A DNA stretch of 64,000 nucleotides from Chrysophaeum taylorii (taxonomy: Eukaryota; Sar; Pelagophyceae; Pelagomonadales; Pelagomonadaceae). Below are positions 17,104-27,736 of this stretch, one piece after another (position 1 is the stretch's first letter; every line of letters starts with the position of its first letter). The stretch is from the NCBI GenBank assembly GCA_029834535.1, contig JAQMWT010000117.1, positions 37,067 through 101,066 of the forward strand. The letters are read 5' to 3'. Under the pieces are notes generated by a model, which saw only the letters and a program-made list of their open reading frames with translations, ran no database searches and was not told where the DNA came from. A program made the translations under genes and the position numbers.

Positions 17104-18856
17104 CAGCTGGAAGCGGAAGCATAGGAACTTCTAGTAATCGTCGTTTCTCGTCCATCAAATCGGACATTCCCGTCAACTTCGCCTCCATCGGCGCCGCTGT
17201 GGTCTGCTCTGCTGCGACTAAAACGGTATCGGCTAGAACATCGGCTAAAACGGCTAAAACGGTCTCGGGGGGGGGCGTAGGAAAAGAAGACGTCGTCCTC
17301 GACGTCAACTCAAAAGGTCTAACGTCATCATCGTAAACTGCCCTGCAAGACATGCACATTGACGAATGGGGGGACACTGGAACCTGCGGCATGGGTTCGT
17401 CAGTCTCCGAATCTGAGTCTTCCCAGTAGTGCGGAGAATCCCAAGTAGCATCTGACATTGCTTTCACATACGATGTCGAAGGCCACCGAACGATCCGAGC
17501 GTTTGTGGTATGTTGCTCCTGTTGCAAACGATGGCTGCTCGTCACAGCGACATCGGCAACATCATCGGAGACTCGGGCAGGGCGCGCCGTCGGGTAAAAG
17601 ACAACCCCCGACATTGGCGGCGCGTCGCATAAAGATTGGAACGCGGAAGATGCGCTCGAATGCCCCGAACTATCCTGATATCTGCCTCCGTCATACTCGT
17701 CATCATAATGTCGATGACGTCGGCGCCGGCGCGAATGGCGACTAGAGCTCCGGTGACGGCAATGGCTCGGGCTGTCTTGAGCAGTATGGGCTTTTCGATT
17801 AGGGCTCTGGCTTCGATGTCGGCGCGACGATCGTCTAGAGGGTGATCGTCCGTCTCGCTGTCGTGTAGAAAACGACGTAGTATCCTTGATGCTTCTGACC
17901 TCGCTCACCATGGTCGCCATTGTGGTTCCAAGATCGGTGAGGGCCGTTTGAATTTCATTAGAAGGCTCCGATCCGTGCGTGGCGTTCGCATTAGATGCAT
18001 CATCACGCTTTGCCCAATCGGACCGCGATATGGGCTGCTTCTTCTGCTTTCGACTGCGCTTCCACATCGCACAGTAGTAACGATCCGGATCGCGGTTGCA
18101 AACTACGCGATTTCCGTGTTCATCTTCATCATGGGTGGTCCAAAAGAACCCACAGTGCGGGCAGGTTCTCTTGCCCCACAAAAAAGGATCTCGTAAAATC
18201 AGCGGATCCGTATTCCCAGACGGTTTACCCGCATCTTGATTGGCTTGTTGATCGGAGGCCATAGCTCGAACTCCCCGCCCTCGCGGCGGTTTATTCGATT
18301 TCGGATTAGGTGGGCCTTGGTCCTTCTCCTCCTCCATCAACTTTCGTAAGTCGTTCTCGAGCCGCGTAATAAGCGCTACCATCGACTTAAAAGTCACGAA
18401 ACTATCAGGATGTCCGCTCCTCATAGTCCGCACACGGGTCCTCAACTCCGTGGACGTCAATCCACTGATAAGCTGGTCGAGGATATCGACATCATCCATC
18501 GTGCGGCTGGACACGGAACAAAACTCCAAGGCCTCAGATTGGAATCTGGTACAATACGTTTGGACGTGCCGCTCCCCAGACTTCTTCGGAACTGAAGCCT
18601 GGGTGACCTTCCGCAGCTTTTCAAGCAGCTCCTGCTGCGTGCGCGGAGGTCGGCAAGTCGATCTAAAATAATCCAAAATCTTGTCGCAATACGTCTTGTT
18701 AAGACGACGGATACGACGAACCGAGACTCCATGCTCTTCATCGTCAGTATCTAATTTCAAGTAAAACGACGGACCGTGTGGTAGCTCATCGCAGAGCTCC
18801 TCGTATTTCTGCAAGTGTTCCTCAAAAATTGGTGCAACGGTGTCCCGTAGATGCAC
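17027..18856 (-). CDS. gag: Gyp-B Gag, capsid and zinc-knuckle part
   Basis: 609 codons. The capsid-like region starts LRDTVAPIFEEHLQKY and includes VPKKSGERHVQTYCTRF and LDQLISGLTSTELRTRVR. A basic stretch follows, then a zinc-binding cluster (CPHCGFFWTTHDEDEHG with downstream Cys). After that come an Arg/Ser-rich tract of RSRRRHR type and an acidic tail (YWEDSDSETDE). The last part has fused to the Pol linker (PADAPGTAYVFSAAPPP) with no protease between them. The expected upstream residues (SVEKLRYLLP) are in phase but lack a start, so Gag is split from 18894-19736 by a one-base shift near 18890. Confidence 0.8.
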   Translation of the reverse strand: MHLRDTVAPIFEEHLQKYEELCDELPHGPSFYLKLDTDDEEHGVSVRRIRRLNKTYCDKILDYFRSTCRPPRTQQELLEKLRKVTQASVPKKSGERHVQTYCTRFQSEALEFCSVSSRTMDDVDILDQLISGLTSTELRTRVRTMRSGHPDSFVTFKSMVALITRLENDLRKLMEEEKDQGPPNPKSNKPPRGRGVRAMASDQQANQDAGKPSGNTDPLILRDPFLWGKRTCPHCGFFWTTHDEDEHGNRVVCNRDPDRYYCAMWKRSRKQKKQPISRSDWAKRDDASNANATHGSEPSNEIQTALTDLGTTMATMVSEVRSIKDTTSFSTRQRDGRSPSRRSSRRHRSQSPNRKAHTAQDSPSHCRHRSSSRHSRRRRRHRHYDDEYDGGRYQDSSGHSSASSAFQSLCDAPPMSGVVFYPTARPARVSDDVADVAVTSSHRLQQEQHTTNARIVRWPSTSYVKAMSDATWDSPHYWEDSDSETDEPMPQVPVSPHSSMCMSCRAVYDDDVRPFELTSRTTSSFPTPPPETVLAVLADVLADTVLVAAEQTTAAPMEAKLTGMSDLMDEKRRLLEVPMLPLPADAPGTAYVFSAAPPPTIKSGRSAGS

Positions 18857-18893
18857 AGGTAGTAAGTAGCGTAATTTCTCGACCGAGTAATGG

Positions 18894-19736
18894 TCATCTG
18901 CTAAAAGTATGCATCATCGCCGCCGAATCCAAATTGAATTGCCGTTGGTCTCGGCCGTCGATGACGAGTTTGAAGTTATCAGGCTTCAAACTGGAAGTGG
19001 GTCGATGGGATCGGCTCAAGTTGCCCTTTTCGAAGGCGTTGGCAACCGTCTGCGATATTCCCCGCGATAATTCCCGTAAAAGTTTCGTACTTTCATTCTC
19101 AGTGTCCGCCCTACCCTCATTCTCCGTATCGACTCGGGGCGGAGGTTCATTCCCCGTTTCAGTGTTCCTTACCGGTTCAGGCGGCCTCACGGGCGTTTCC
19201 GGTTTGGGTCGACTCACGGGTCGTTCGCGGCTACTCTCCCGACGCGTACGTTCGGCTAACAATTTATCTCGTTCACGACGAAATCGTTCAACCTCTTCAC
19301 GTAGGGTCTTCGAGGTCTCAATCTCTTGCTGTAATGCATCATTGAGCATATCAACTTCTCGTCGAGCCGCTTCCTCTTTCGCTTCAGCTCTTTCACGAGC
19401 AAAAAGCTCAGCTAATCGTTCATTTTCGCGACGTCTCCGCTCGAGGTCTTCACGAAGTCGACTTCGGGCTGCAGATCCGCGCTCAATAGTAACACGCTCG
19501 CCACGATCCGGAGTCGTTGGACTCAACGGCGAAAAAATGGCAGTATCCGGAGGCACATCAGGGGGCACGTCAGCAACGTCGACTGCCTCGGCCTCTCTTA
19601 ATTCACCTTCCTCGCGGCCTATCTCAGGGGCGGCGGGAAGAACCGGAGGAGGTTCTTCCTCACGCACGTCTGCGTTTATCTCCATACTGTATAAAATATC
19701 GATCAAGAATTTCGAAACACGTCCGGATCCGATCAC
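18894..19736 (-). CDS. gag: Gyp-B Gag, N-terminal coiled-coil part
   Basis: 280 codons. After a Pro/Glu-rich start comes a long charged coiled coil (LREDLERRRRENERLAELFA, EEVERFRRERDKLLAERTRR), then GNEPPPRVDTENE and the capsid entry FKLVIDGRDQRQFNLDSAA. The same entry motif occurs in Gyp-C at about 35130. The frame ends in TFSR-stop where the homologous protein continues in another frame into 18856, so a one-base indel near 18890 splits Gag. The likely start is the ATG at about 19685 (MEINADVREEE). Confidence 0.75.
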   Translation of the reverse strand: MIGSGRVSKFLIDILYSMEINADVREEEPPPVLPAAPEIGREEGELREAEAVDVADVPPDVPPDTAIFSPLSPTTPDRGERVTIERGSAARSRLREDLERRRRENERLAELFARERAEAKEEAARREVDMLNDALQQEIETSKTLREEVERFRRERDKLLAERTRRESSRERPVSRPKPETPVRPPEPVRNTETGNEPPPRVDTENEGRADTENESTKLLRELSRGISQTVANAFEKGNLSRSHRPTSSLKPDNFKLVIDGRDQRQFNLDSAAMMHTFSR

Positions 19737-20118
19737 TCGAAGTAATTCACGTTGATTCCAACAACGCTATCTGTCGCTGTAAAAACAGCACGCACGGAAC
19801 TCCAATCCGCTGGCAATTCAAAAATGCTCGTGGGTAGCGATCCCACTCGCTAAACAGCTTCCACCGTTCAGCTATACCAAAATCAATTCCCGGGAGAATG
19901 CGCTGCGATTTCCAACTCGCACGCGTGTTCGTCGTCACTCGGATCGTACGAACGCAAACAACGTTCGCGTATATTCTCAACGCAAACCGGTCCAATGGAA
20001 CTCCGTGTGCTTGATCAGGGCTCACGTACAAATCCGGACCACGTAATACAACACCTACGGCAGCACTCGCTCGTCGGCGACCGATGTAGTCGCACGATCT
20101 CGTGTACTCCACCACGTA
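19737..20118 (-). promoter_or_regulatory. Gyp-B 5' leader with primer-binding site
   Basis: The leader begins (minus strand) TACGTGGTGGAGTACACGAG. The TGGTGGAG core, followed by ACGAGAT, is shared with the Gyp-C leader at the same place and is the candidate primer-binding site. The next 80 bases are also conserved with Gyp-C (ATCGGTCG, GGTCCGGA). An ORF at 19747-20157 crosses from the LTR through the leader; it has no recognisable domain and I do not claim it as a protein. Confidence 0.5.
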
Positions 20119-20438
20119 TGGCGGCACAGAAAAACCTTCCCGACCCCCGGGTGACAAAGGGGGTACTCACCGACTCGTCCTAGACCTCACTGAACGAGGA
20201 AAACACGGACTCGGGGTCGGGTATGCTCGCCACACACCTTGCTCACGCTCACCAAGCCTCTCAACAAGATGGAGAGATGGTATATGATAGCAAGGAAACT
20301 ACAAGAATACAGCAAGAATGCTTCTCACAAGAGAGAGGTATGATGTCACTAAGAAGATCGGGAAAGGTGTCCCGTTGAACGGGTATCAAGCCTCGAGAGA
20401 GGGGGGGTAAGCCTTAGCGGTCAGGAGTTGCCGCCACA
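20119..20438 (-). repeat. Gyp-B 5' LTR
   Basis: 320 bp, TGGCGGCACAG...GTTGCCGCCACA. The two ends form a short inverted repeat (TGGCGGCA / TGCCGCCA). About seven substitutions plus a shorter G-run separate it from the 3' LTR. Confidence 0.88.
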
Positions 20439-22956
20439 AGCGTCGAGAACGACGTCAGTGCCCAGAATGCGAGTGTCCACGAGGCCCGAACAAGCTGGAG
20501 AGGGGTAGCCAAAGTACTGGGCACACATCTCAGCCCAGCAGCGGTTGGGGATTTGAAGGGGGGAGCTGGGCCACGAGCTGATGAACGTGGTCGAGAAGCG
20601 ATCCCAGGAGGACGCCGCTACTCGAAGTGCATCGGTGATGGGAAGGGTGGCCCCAAGGCGCTGGAGTGCAGTGGCCCGAGCTGTCTCGCGCTGGGAGGTT
20701 AGGGCACGCGCTGTTGGGGTATGAGCACGGGTGTCGAGATGGTGGGGTCGACGAGGACGCCCATGGAGACGAATTCGTGGGAGAGAGGACCGTCGACGAG
20801 ATGAACGTTGGCGGGGTCGCCGGAACCAGCGCCGCCGTGGGAAGCCAGCGTGGTACGGAGATCAGCCCGAAGTCCGTCCCACGCAGTCTCGAGTGCTCGC
20901 CCCAGGCAGCAACCGGATGCGAGGAGGTGGTGCCAACGGGGCAACTCGTTACCTGTGCGAAAAGAAGTGGCACCCAGGACCGAGGCGAGGCGGGGGAGGT
21001 AGCCAGGGACCTCGGCGGCACCCGTAGGATCGCGAAGGTCGACGAGGTGTGGGAGGGCCTGGGCCGCCGTGCCAACAAAGGCGGCGGGGCTGAGGTCGGC
21101 GCAGGAGCGAATGCCGCCACCCCCACTTCGAGCAGGAAGACGGAGGCGTTGGAGGACGATGCCGGTGGAGTCAAAAACCTGACGCGGATCTGCGCCAAGT
21201 GCTGTGGCGACGAAGCTGAGGACGGCAGCGTCGAAGCGGCGGAGCGCGCTCAAGGCATTGGTGGGGTAGCAGTGTTGCGCGATGTAGTCCATGCGCGGGG
21301 CGATGCAGTAGCGGCCCAACGAGTACACGCAGTGGAGGGAAACGTTCTGGAGCTTGGTGCGAATACGGCTCATGTAGCTCACCTGAGCGTCAACCTCGCG
21401 TTGCAAGGTAGCTTCGACATAGGCATCTCCGGCGTGGCCGGGGGAGCCGATGGGCACACCGTAGATTACGAGGCCGTCGGCGACAACGGGGATACCAGCA
21501 AGAGTACGCGTGCCGTCAGGCGCAACTTGGACGTGGTCGTGAACATCGGGGTGATCGAGAAGACCCATGCCAAGTGCCGGACAGAACGCCACGCACTTGT
21601 CGAGGCGGAGCTCCTCGCCGCTAGCTTGGATGTCGCGGGCGTACTGCAGGAGGGCGTCGACAACCTCATGAGGGGAACCAGAGATGACGCCGTCGTCCAT
21701 GCCAAATCGGGCGTAGCCGGCACATGAACGTAAACGGGTGTCAAGGGCCTGTGCGGCGTCATGCGTTGCCAGATAGTACGCCGGTGGATAGGTGGGGTCG
21801 CCTTGCTGGCCACCTTCTTGAGAGTCGAACGGGGCGCGATCGAGGCCGGTGGGGCCGTGGAGGGCCACCCAGGATGCCGGCCGTAATTGCTTGAACATAC
21901 AGTGGCCAAAGGCACGCAGCTTAGCGTTGGCGGGGTTTGCGAGTTTGTCCACGACGGTCCGGCGCTTGAGCTCGTCGAAGGCGTTGCGTTTGTCCAGCTT
22001 GATGATGACCTGGTTGGGGTACTGCTCCGCGTGGGTGCGGACGCCAAAGACGAGGCGCGAGGGGCCGCCCTTGACCCCCACGGCAACGTTGTTCGGGTAG
22101 TGCCTCGGAGATCTCGGAGTGGAGGCTTCGCACAAGGCACCGTCCAGTGGCACGGCGGCGGACGGTGCCAATGCCGATAGGTCGAACGTCAGGTGCTTGG
22201 TTAGCGTCAGCGGCGCGTCGTTGCACCAACGGAATGAGGGTTACCGTGGTGGTGATGAAGTAATACCAGCCAGGAAGAGCTCCACGAACGAACAAGGTCT
22301 CACAAGGTTGTCGATTTTGTCCATCGCCGAGCGTGCCTTGACGTTGCTCGGGAAGGGCTGGGCGAAAACGGAGAGGAGTTCATTGCGGCACTGGTCGGGG
22401 CCCACACAGCCTTCGGCCGGAGCGTGCGGTGAGTTTCACGCACGGCGACCGAGAGTGTGGCGAGCCCTTGCGGGTGGTTGGGGAAAGTGTGAAGGTCCTC
22501 CTTGCGAGCAGGATGTTTGGACACGAGTTGGCGCATGACGCCTGGGTGGCATGGGTCGGCGATGCCCAGGCTGGTGAGAATACGGCATGCCCGAGAGAGG
22601 TCGCGAGATTCCGCGAGTCGCAATGCACGAAGTGCGTCCGCGTCATCGTCGGGGGCCGCCCGTGAGCGTACATGGGAGCGCACGCGAGTCACGTCGTGGA
22701 GGTAGCCGTCAATGAGGAGGTCGTAACGCCCAGCGGCGAAGGCTGCAAAGCGGTCAGTGAGCACGTCGTGCCGACGGGCGCCGCCTCGTGGTGCTCGCCG
22801 AAGAAGTAGGCTGTGAAGGCTCATGTACCAAAGGAGGGCACGGTCGCGAGCGTCATCATCGGAAGTGGCGTCTTCAAACCACGAACACACCTCGGACATT
22901 GCGCACGCCCATGCCTCGCGGAATTGGGCGGGAATGGTGCGAATGCACGAGAGCAC
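20439..22956 (-). pseudogene. Non-LTR-type reverse transcriptase element, degraded
   Basis: Three frames line up into one ancestral protein. Frame 22300-22956 carries an N-terminal helical part with ESRDLSRACRILTSLGIADP and LVSKHP. Frame 21921-22295 carries ALPGWYYFITTTVTLIPLVQ and VRPIGIGTVRRR. Frame 20699-22171 (490 codons) carries RT motifs: IKLDKRNAFDELKRR (first Asp), GGQQGDPTYPP, FGMDDGVISG (MDD where the YADD-like motif sits), LRLDKCVAFCPALG and VIYGVPIGS. After a break at 20699 the frame goes on (SSWDRFSTTFISSWPSSPLQ, CAQYFGYPSPAC) to the Gyp-B LTR edge, where it is cut. The VRPI(A/G)xG...QQGDP family is widespread in protists and animals; I recognise the motifs but cannot give a clade. 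It is not functional. Confidence 0.7.
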
Positions 22957-23361
22957 GGCGATATAATGAGGTCTTTGATGGAGACCTCGTCGATCGCAGA
23001 GCGCAAATCGCTCAGGTCACGTGGACGGCGTGTCGGGAGGGAGGGGGCTGGCCCGGATGACGTAGGGTGGACGGGGGCGACAGACTGTGGCGCCGAATGT
23101 GACCGTAGCCCAATGGGAGAAATGCCATGAGACGCGCTCGTGGAGGCTGCAGCCGTGACAGGGTTGTTGCGGTGGCTGGTGGCAGGGGCAGGGGCGCGGC
23201 GGTTGCCGGCGGCAGCGGCGGGGGTGGAGGGGGTGCTAGTATTGGGGGTGTTGCGGGTGCCAGCGGCAGGGGTGTTGCGGTTGTCTGTTGCATTCGCAGT
23301 GCGGTTGCCAGACGCAGTGGTGCGGCGGTTGCCAGCGGGAGGGGTGGTAGGGGTGTTGCGG
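22957..23361 (-). other. Pro/Ala/Thr-rich low-complexity region upstream of the RT element
   Basis: On the minus strand this reads as Pro/Ala/Thr/Leu-rich repeats (PLPPATAAPLPL-like). It may be the N-terminal leader of the RT protein at 20439-22956 or an unrelated GC-rich repeat. No domain and no convincing start was found. Confidence 0.3.
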
Positions 23362-23415
23362 GTTCAGTGAGGTCTAGGGCGAGTCGGTGAGTACCCCCTT
23401 TGTCACCCGGGGGTC
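23362..23415 (+). repeat. Fragment of a Gyp-B-type LTR
   Basis: The 54 bases are the reverse complement of the beginning of the Gyp-B LTR (GTTCAGTGAGGTCTAGG through GTGACAAAGGG, here inverted to CCCTTTGTCACCCGGGGGTC). They represent the remains of another, oppositely oriented copy of the family. Confidence 0.75.
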
Positions 23416-23473
23416 CATAATAGCGTTTGGTTTCCTTTATACCCTTACCCTGATTTGGTTTGGTTTCCTTTAT

Positions 23474-23840
23474 ACCCTTACCCTGATCGTCGACTGCGGT
23501 TGCGATGGAGGACGGTGCCTTATGAATCCTGAGCCTTGCGAGGGCATCCGCCCTCCCGGCGTAGGTTGGCACCTATTCGCCTCCCGGGCGGGCCGGTTGG
23601 CAGCCGGAACGTTCGCAGTGGGACGGGGTATGGCCGGGGGGCAAAGACGGAAGGTTATCAACGAGTTGGTTGTCAGTCACATCGCGGTCTCCTCGTCGTA
23701 TGGCGACAAGCTTGATGGTCACTCTCCGCCGACCGACCTTTCGGCTCTCCTCGTCTACAGGCCCGTGATTCCGGACTGGCTCCTGTCGGTCCGGCCTGGC
23801 TCCCATGCTCGGGAGAAGTCTGAAGTTAGTTAGTTAGTTA
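23474..23840 (+). mobile_element. SINE-like element copy S1
   Basis: About 367 bp: head ACCCTTACCCTGATCG, a GC-rich body and a TTAG-repeat tail. GGTTTCC flanks both sides, an imperfect target duplication. Its upstream flank (TTTCCTTTATACCCTTACCCTGAT) occurs twice in tandem at 23424-23485, so the head may have been duplicated. The plus-strand ORF of the family (NPEPCEGIRPPGVGWHLF) is open here. Confidence 0.65.
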
Positions 23841-23878
23841 GGTTTCCATTCTGGAACAAACAACTGACTGGACCCCGG

Positions 23879-24214
23879 TGTAGCGTTATGAGAAATTATG
23901 CCTACCTGGCGCACCTTCGAATCTAGGCTCGCCGCTCGCGTCCGTGCCCTTGATGGAGTCATTGGACGAGGAAGGCCGTTCTCTCGCCACACAACCACAA
24001 ACAATTTCCGTGCCTGGCCCTCACAACTTGAGGACCGTCTGTTGCCTTATGATTAAGATATTATCGGAACACAGAAATCAGGGTGACACATGTCGCGGAA
24101 AAGGAAGATGATGTCATAAAGAAAACTGACATCATCATGACGGAGTAGGGTGCCCCTGATAAGGGGGGGGGCTAGAAGAGGGGTACGCCTTAGGAGGCGG
24201 TAGTTGCCGCCACA
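23879..24214 (-). repeat. Gyp-C 3' LTR
   Basis: 336 bp, TGTAGCGTTATG...GTTGCCGCCACA on the plus strand, with a G-run at about 24161-24170. The outer flank is CCCGG. The inner flank carries the polypurine-like AGGGGAGTCC (minus strand, about 24223-24232) shared with Gyp-B. Confidence 0.9.
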
Positions 24215-24239
24215 GGACGGACTCCCCTGGTAAAAATTC

Positions 24240-25009
24240 GAGCTGCCCCAGCGAGGTGCTAGCGCGAGGAGCGCGGCTTCGCCTTACGAGCATCTCGTGA
24301 ACGAATCTTCTAGTAAAAGCGGGTGATGACCGGTTCAGGAACTCGGCCACTGCGTAAAGTGAACTTGGGGATCAACACATCAATCTCGTGCGGAGCGAAA
24401 TCCGTGACACAAGGAGTTGTGTTGGAGGAAATTCTGGACGTGTCGGTGAAACTTCGACCTTCAACGTCCTCAACTCGGGCTTGAGCTTGCGGTGCGAAAG
24501 GTGAGAGGTCGGCTTGAAATAAGCGACATCATCGTTCGGACCCAAATCGGAATATAAATGTAGAGCAACACGATCATTTTGGTAATCGCAAGGCTCGTGA
24601 ACTTCGGCAACATAAATCTTCTTGCGCCAATTAGAGCGCTTCCGGTCGGGAATCCGGAAAACAACAAACTTACCGTGCTGATAATCATCACGGAAGGTTT
24701 CTTCGGGTTTGCGGATGGCTTGATCAACGATCGGAGGTACCATCACAGGCGTGATCTGACTAACATGAACACGTCGTTCTTCGGGTGGAGAGTCGAGAGA
24801 CTCAATCCTATAGGTGACCGGGAAAAGGCGTTCCTTGATAATAAACGGTCCTCGCCATTCCGGTCGAAGTTTGTTCTGAAGGAAAGGAATGTAGAGCAAA
24901 ACGTGCGATCCTGCCTTGTATTCAACAACATCGACATGATCGGCATTGTAGGCCCATCGTTGTTTCTTCAAAGTTTTATCACGAGCCTCGCGGACGATCT
25001 TCGTATCCT
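24240..25009 (-). pseudogene. pol: Gyp-C Pol C-terminus, before the Helitron-like insertion
   Basis: Frame 24372-24971 contains the GPY/F motif (RPEWRGPFI) and the conserved C-terminal module (GKFVVFRIPDRKRSNWRKKI, YVAEVHEPCDY, VALHLYSDLG). The remaining C-terminus (RSGRVPEPVI-like) continues in another frame to about 24240. It aligns well with Gyp-B 13283-13900. At 25010 the frame is broken by Helitron-like copy B and resumes at 26058. Confidence 0.8.
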
Positions 25010-26057
25010 AACTACTAATCGACAGATGTTTGTTTGTTTGTCTGTCTGTCTGTTTGTCTGTCTGTCCCTCGATTTAGGGTAAGGATCAGGTAGGCCCTGG
25101 GAGGCAGGCATTGATCCTCTAAGCCGTCCACGGCGACCTCGCAGACTATTTCCACGACCCGCGGCGGCTCTTTCAGCGCGCCATTCTCACGCCCCGTCGA
25201 AACGATGTTGTCGATGCTGACAACGCGCGCGTGACCGCGGCCTTTTTTTCCGGGAGACGAGGCGTCGGAGTTCTTTTCGGCCGACTAGGTTGGGTCGGAA
25301 GACGACCCCTCGCTCTTTACAGTCGAGTTTTCAACTCCCTGACAGCCAACGGCATGCTGACTTTGATCGCGAGCTTACAACCTCGACCCGTCGCACGGCC
25401 ACTGCAACGGTACCAGATACATGATCGATCGTGTCGTTGTCACCGAGGCTTCTCCAACCTGTATCCCTTAAGGCCCGCCTACGCCAAACGATCAACAAGA
25501 GCCAGGGCCAGACGCCCCGCGAGGTCCGCGTCCTCTTGCCCACAAGCCCGTCTTCTGTCACGTCCAGCTCTACGTGGCTCTGTGTCGATCGGCAACCCCG
25601 AGAATATGCTCTTCTGAGTCGACGACTCCACCCTACCTCACACGTGCTCCGCAATACCGATAGGCCCCCTCCCGGCGTCTACACGCGCACTGTAGGTGAA
25701 CTTACTGGGACCAGGTGAACTTACTGGGGTTGAACTTGCTGGGGTTTGAGATTGGGATAGGTGAATATAGTGACCAGGTGAACTTACTGGGACCAGGTGA
25801 ACTTACTGGGGGTTTTAGAGTAAACTCAAAGGTTAGCGGCGTGTGCGGATCAAAGCAGCCTAGATTGGCGGAGGCGACAGCGACGAGCTCGAAGGAGTGG
25901 TGTGAGCACGAGTGGGTTTACGCCGAACTTACTGGGGTTAGAGATTTGGACTAGGTGAACTTACTGACCAGGTGAACTTACTGGGACCAGGTGAACTTAC
26001 TGGGGTTGGAGATTGGGACTAGGTGAACTTACTGGCGAACTTACTAGCCTGCACTTG
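25010..26057 (+). mobile_element. Helitron-like short element, copy B
   Basis: 1048 bp from AACTACTAATCGACAG to CCTGCACTTG, in plus orientation. Contains the decayed Helitron helicase C-terminus (RAILTPRRNDVVDADNAR, then INKSQGQTP and VALCRSAT-type segments in other frames) followed by the tandem-repeat tail. Inserted in the Gyp-C integrase C-terminus without target duplication. Confidence 0.75.
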
Positions 26058-26072
26058 TAATACTTCAATCGT

Positions 26073-27030
26073 TCACGAGTTTCGGCCGGCGACTGCATCA
26101 GAGCGAGTCTTCGGCAATAATCGCGTATCAAAGTCCATAAGCGTGTAATCAGTAGGTGACATCGGCTGACGGTTCAGGCGCAGCATAAAGGGGGAAATCT
26201 GCGTGCCTGGAATAAACTTGCGGTTATAACAAAACGCAATAGAATGAGCAAAGTCGGGCCAATCCGTGATGTTCCGGCCCTGAAGGCAAGCACGGAGGAC
26301 GGCTTTGATAAATCGGTTAACACGCTCAGCCGGGTTCGACTGGGCATGATAAGGAATCGTAGTTTGGTATCGTGTATTGAAGAGATGGCAAAACTCGCGC
26401 ATCAACTTGTTCACGAACTCTTTACCGTTGTCGGTACGAATCATCTGGGGCAAGTAGCCCTTGAGGAGGATGTTAATGACAAAAGACTCAAGAACGGATT
26501 CAGCAGTCTTATTTATCGTTCAAAACATCCAAAATCAAGAAATGCGAGAACGGATCAAAAAACACTAGAAGATACGTCTCGGGACCAGCGCTGGGCAAGG
26601 GTCCAAATAAATCCATGCATAGAACAGCGCCATCACCATCGTAGACAGGCTGTTGCAAGAGTCCAGTTCGTTTCGGCTCGGGCGTACGAGCTTTCTGGCA
26701 AACTAAACATTCAGCAATGAAGACTCCAACTTCGTTCGACATGTAAGGCCACCAAATTCGTTCTTGGGTATCCTGGACGGTACTGTGACGTCCCATGTGA
26801 CTACCGTTAACCGGAGTGTCATGGTAGAGTCGAATAATGCGCTTGCGCAACGTAGCAGGTGTTATCATCGGGTGCAAATCAGCAGAAATGCGGTAATGAA
26901 TGTCTTTAACGACTTCGAATCGTTCGTTCGCTCGGGAACGTCGCGGCGTCTGACCTTGGGCCATTCGGTAGCGAATATCCTCGCAAGTAGCATCAGATTC
27001 TTGCTCACGTGCGATCTCAGCGAGCGTCAT
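26073..27030 (-). pseudogene. pol: Gyp-C Pol: integrase, frameshifted
   Basis: Frame 26509-27030 has the zinc domain (LYHDTPVNGSHMGR, CLVCQKA) and the first catalytic Asp (CMDLFGPLPSAG). After a short gap near 26510, frame 26073-26453 has the second Asp (RTDNGKEFVN) and the Glu (AERVNRFIKA), followed by YNRKFIPGTQISPFMLR. All three DDE residues are present but in two frames. Confidence 0.82.
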
Positions 27031-27060
27031 ATTATCGGGAATCTTATCGATATAATCTTT

Positions 27061-27627
27061 TTAAGCGGCTGCGTCCTTGAAGATCTGCGGCTCATCGCGC
27101 GCACGGCTCTTCCGACGTAGTCTCGTAGCGTGAGACGTAGCCAGTTTTATCGGATCCTTTTCAGGATCTTCTTCCTCGTCTTCCGGCACTTCGGTCGTAA
27201 TAAACGACATTATGAAGTGGCAGCCGGAGGCGGGAACTCCTCGGTCATCAACAGGTCGGGGAAGCTCTTGGAACACCAAATAAGCGTGGTTCAAAGGTTC
27301 TCCAAACTCATCAGTCTCGATGACGTGATCTATCGGATTGCGGGAGAGACAGTCAGGGATGCTCATTCCCGGTGACTTTCCCTGCTTGTAACCAAGTTCA
27401 GGGTCAAAATTGGCGAGGCGCATCGCCCAACGAGCAAGCTGTCCAGTCGAGTGCGTCGCCTTACGTAAAAACGTCAAATTTCGGTGATCGGTGTCCAAAA
27501 CAGTCCGGTGCCCTTCGATGTAGGCTCGAAAGTGCTCTAGAGAAAGTATAACTGCCAGCAGCTCTAGTCGACGGGGCTCGTAATTGCGCATCTCCTTCGG
27601 CACAGCTCGGCTCCAATATTCAATCAC
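27061..27627 (-). pseudogene. pol: Gyp-C Pol: RNase H
   Basis: Open segment with the RNase H core: RRLELLAVILSLEHF (Glu), DTDHRNLTFL (Asp) and IPDCLSRNP (Asp). A stop at its start and a frameshift near 27640 separate it from the RT; the first RNase H Asp lies upstream in another frame (RSDASKDGLG at about 27715). Confidence 0.82.
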
Positions 27628-27736
27628 TCGTTCTTCTCGAGTTACTCATCCGGCATCGTCCTTGACTTCGACAATCTGGAAGAGATACGCTCCAAGTCCA
27701 TCTTTGGAAGCATCGGATCGGACCTGAAAAGGCAGA

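Larger units (their letters stand above)
12930..20438 (-). mobile_element. Gyp-B: Gypsy-type element lacking protease and methyltransferase
   Basis: 7.5 kb between 323- and 320-bp LTRs. Gag and Pol are close relatives of Gyp-C but contain several frameshifts. The Gag acidic tail runs straight into the Pol linker near 17100-17280; the protease, post-protease region and methyltransferase present in Gyp-A and Gyp-C (about 3 kb) are absent. The LTRs differ at roughly 2% of positions by eye. The outer flanks (TGTTA and AGCGT) do not match, so no target duplication is visible; recombination or later deletion at one edge is likely. Confidence 0.85.

Noticed and set aside
19747-20157. Leader ORF of Gyp-B as an extra gene
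   Set aside because: It starts inside the LTR and has no domain. Gyp-C shares the DNA but not an intact frame, so leader conservation explains it better.
20666-21727. 353-codon plus-strand ORF opposite the RT element
   Set aside because: Antisense shadow of the RT frame, which carries the recognisable QQGDP and MDDG motifs.
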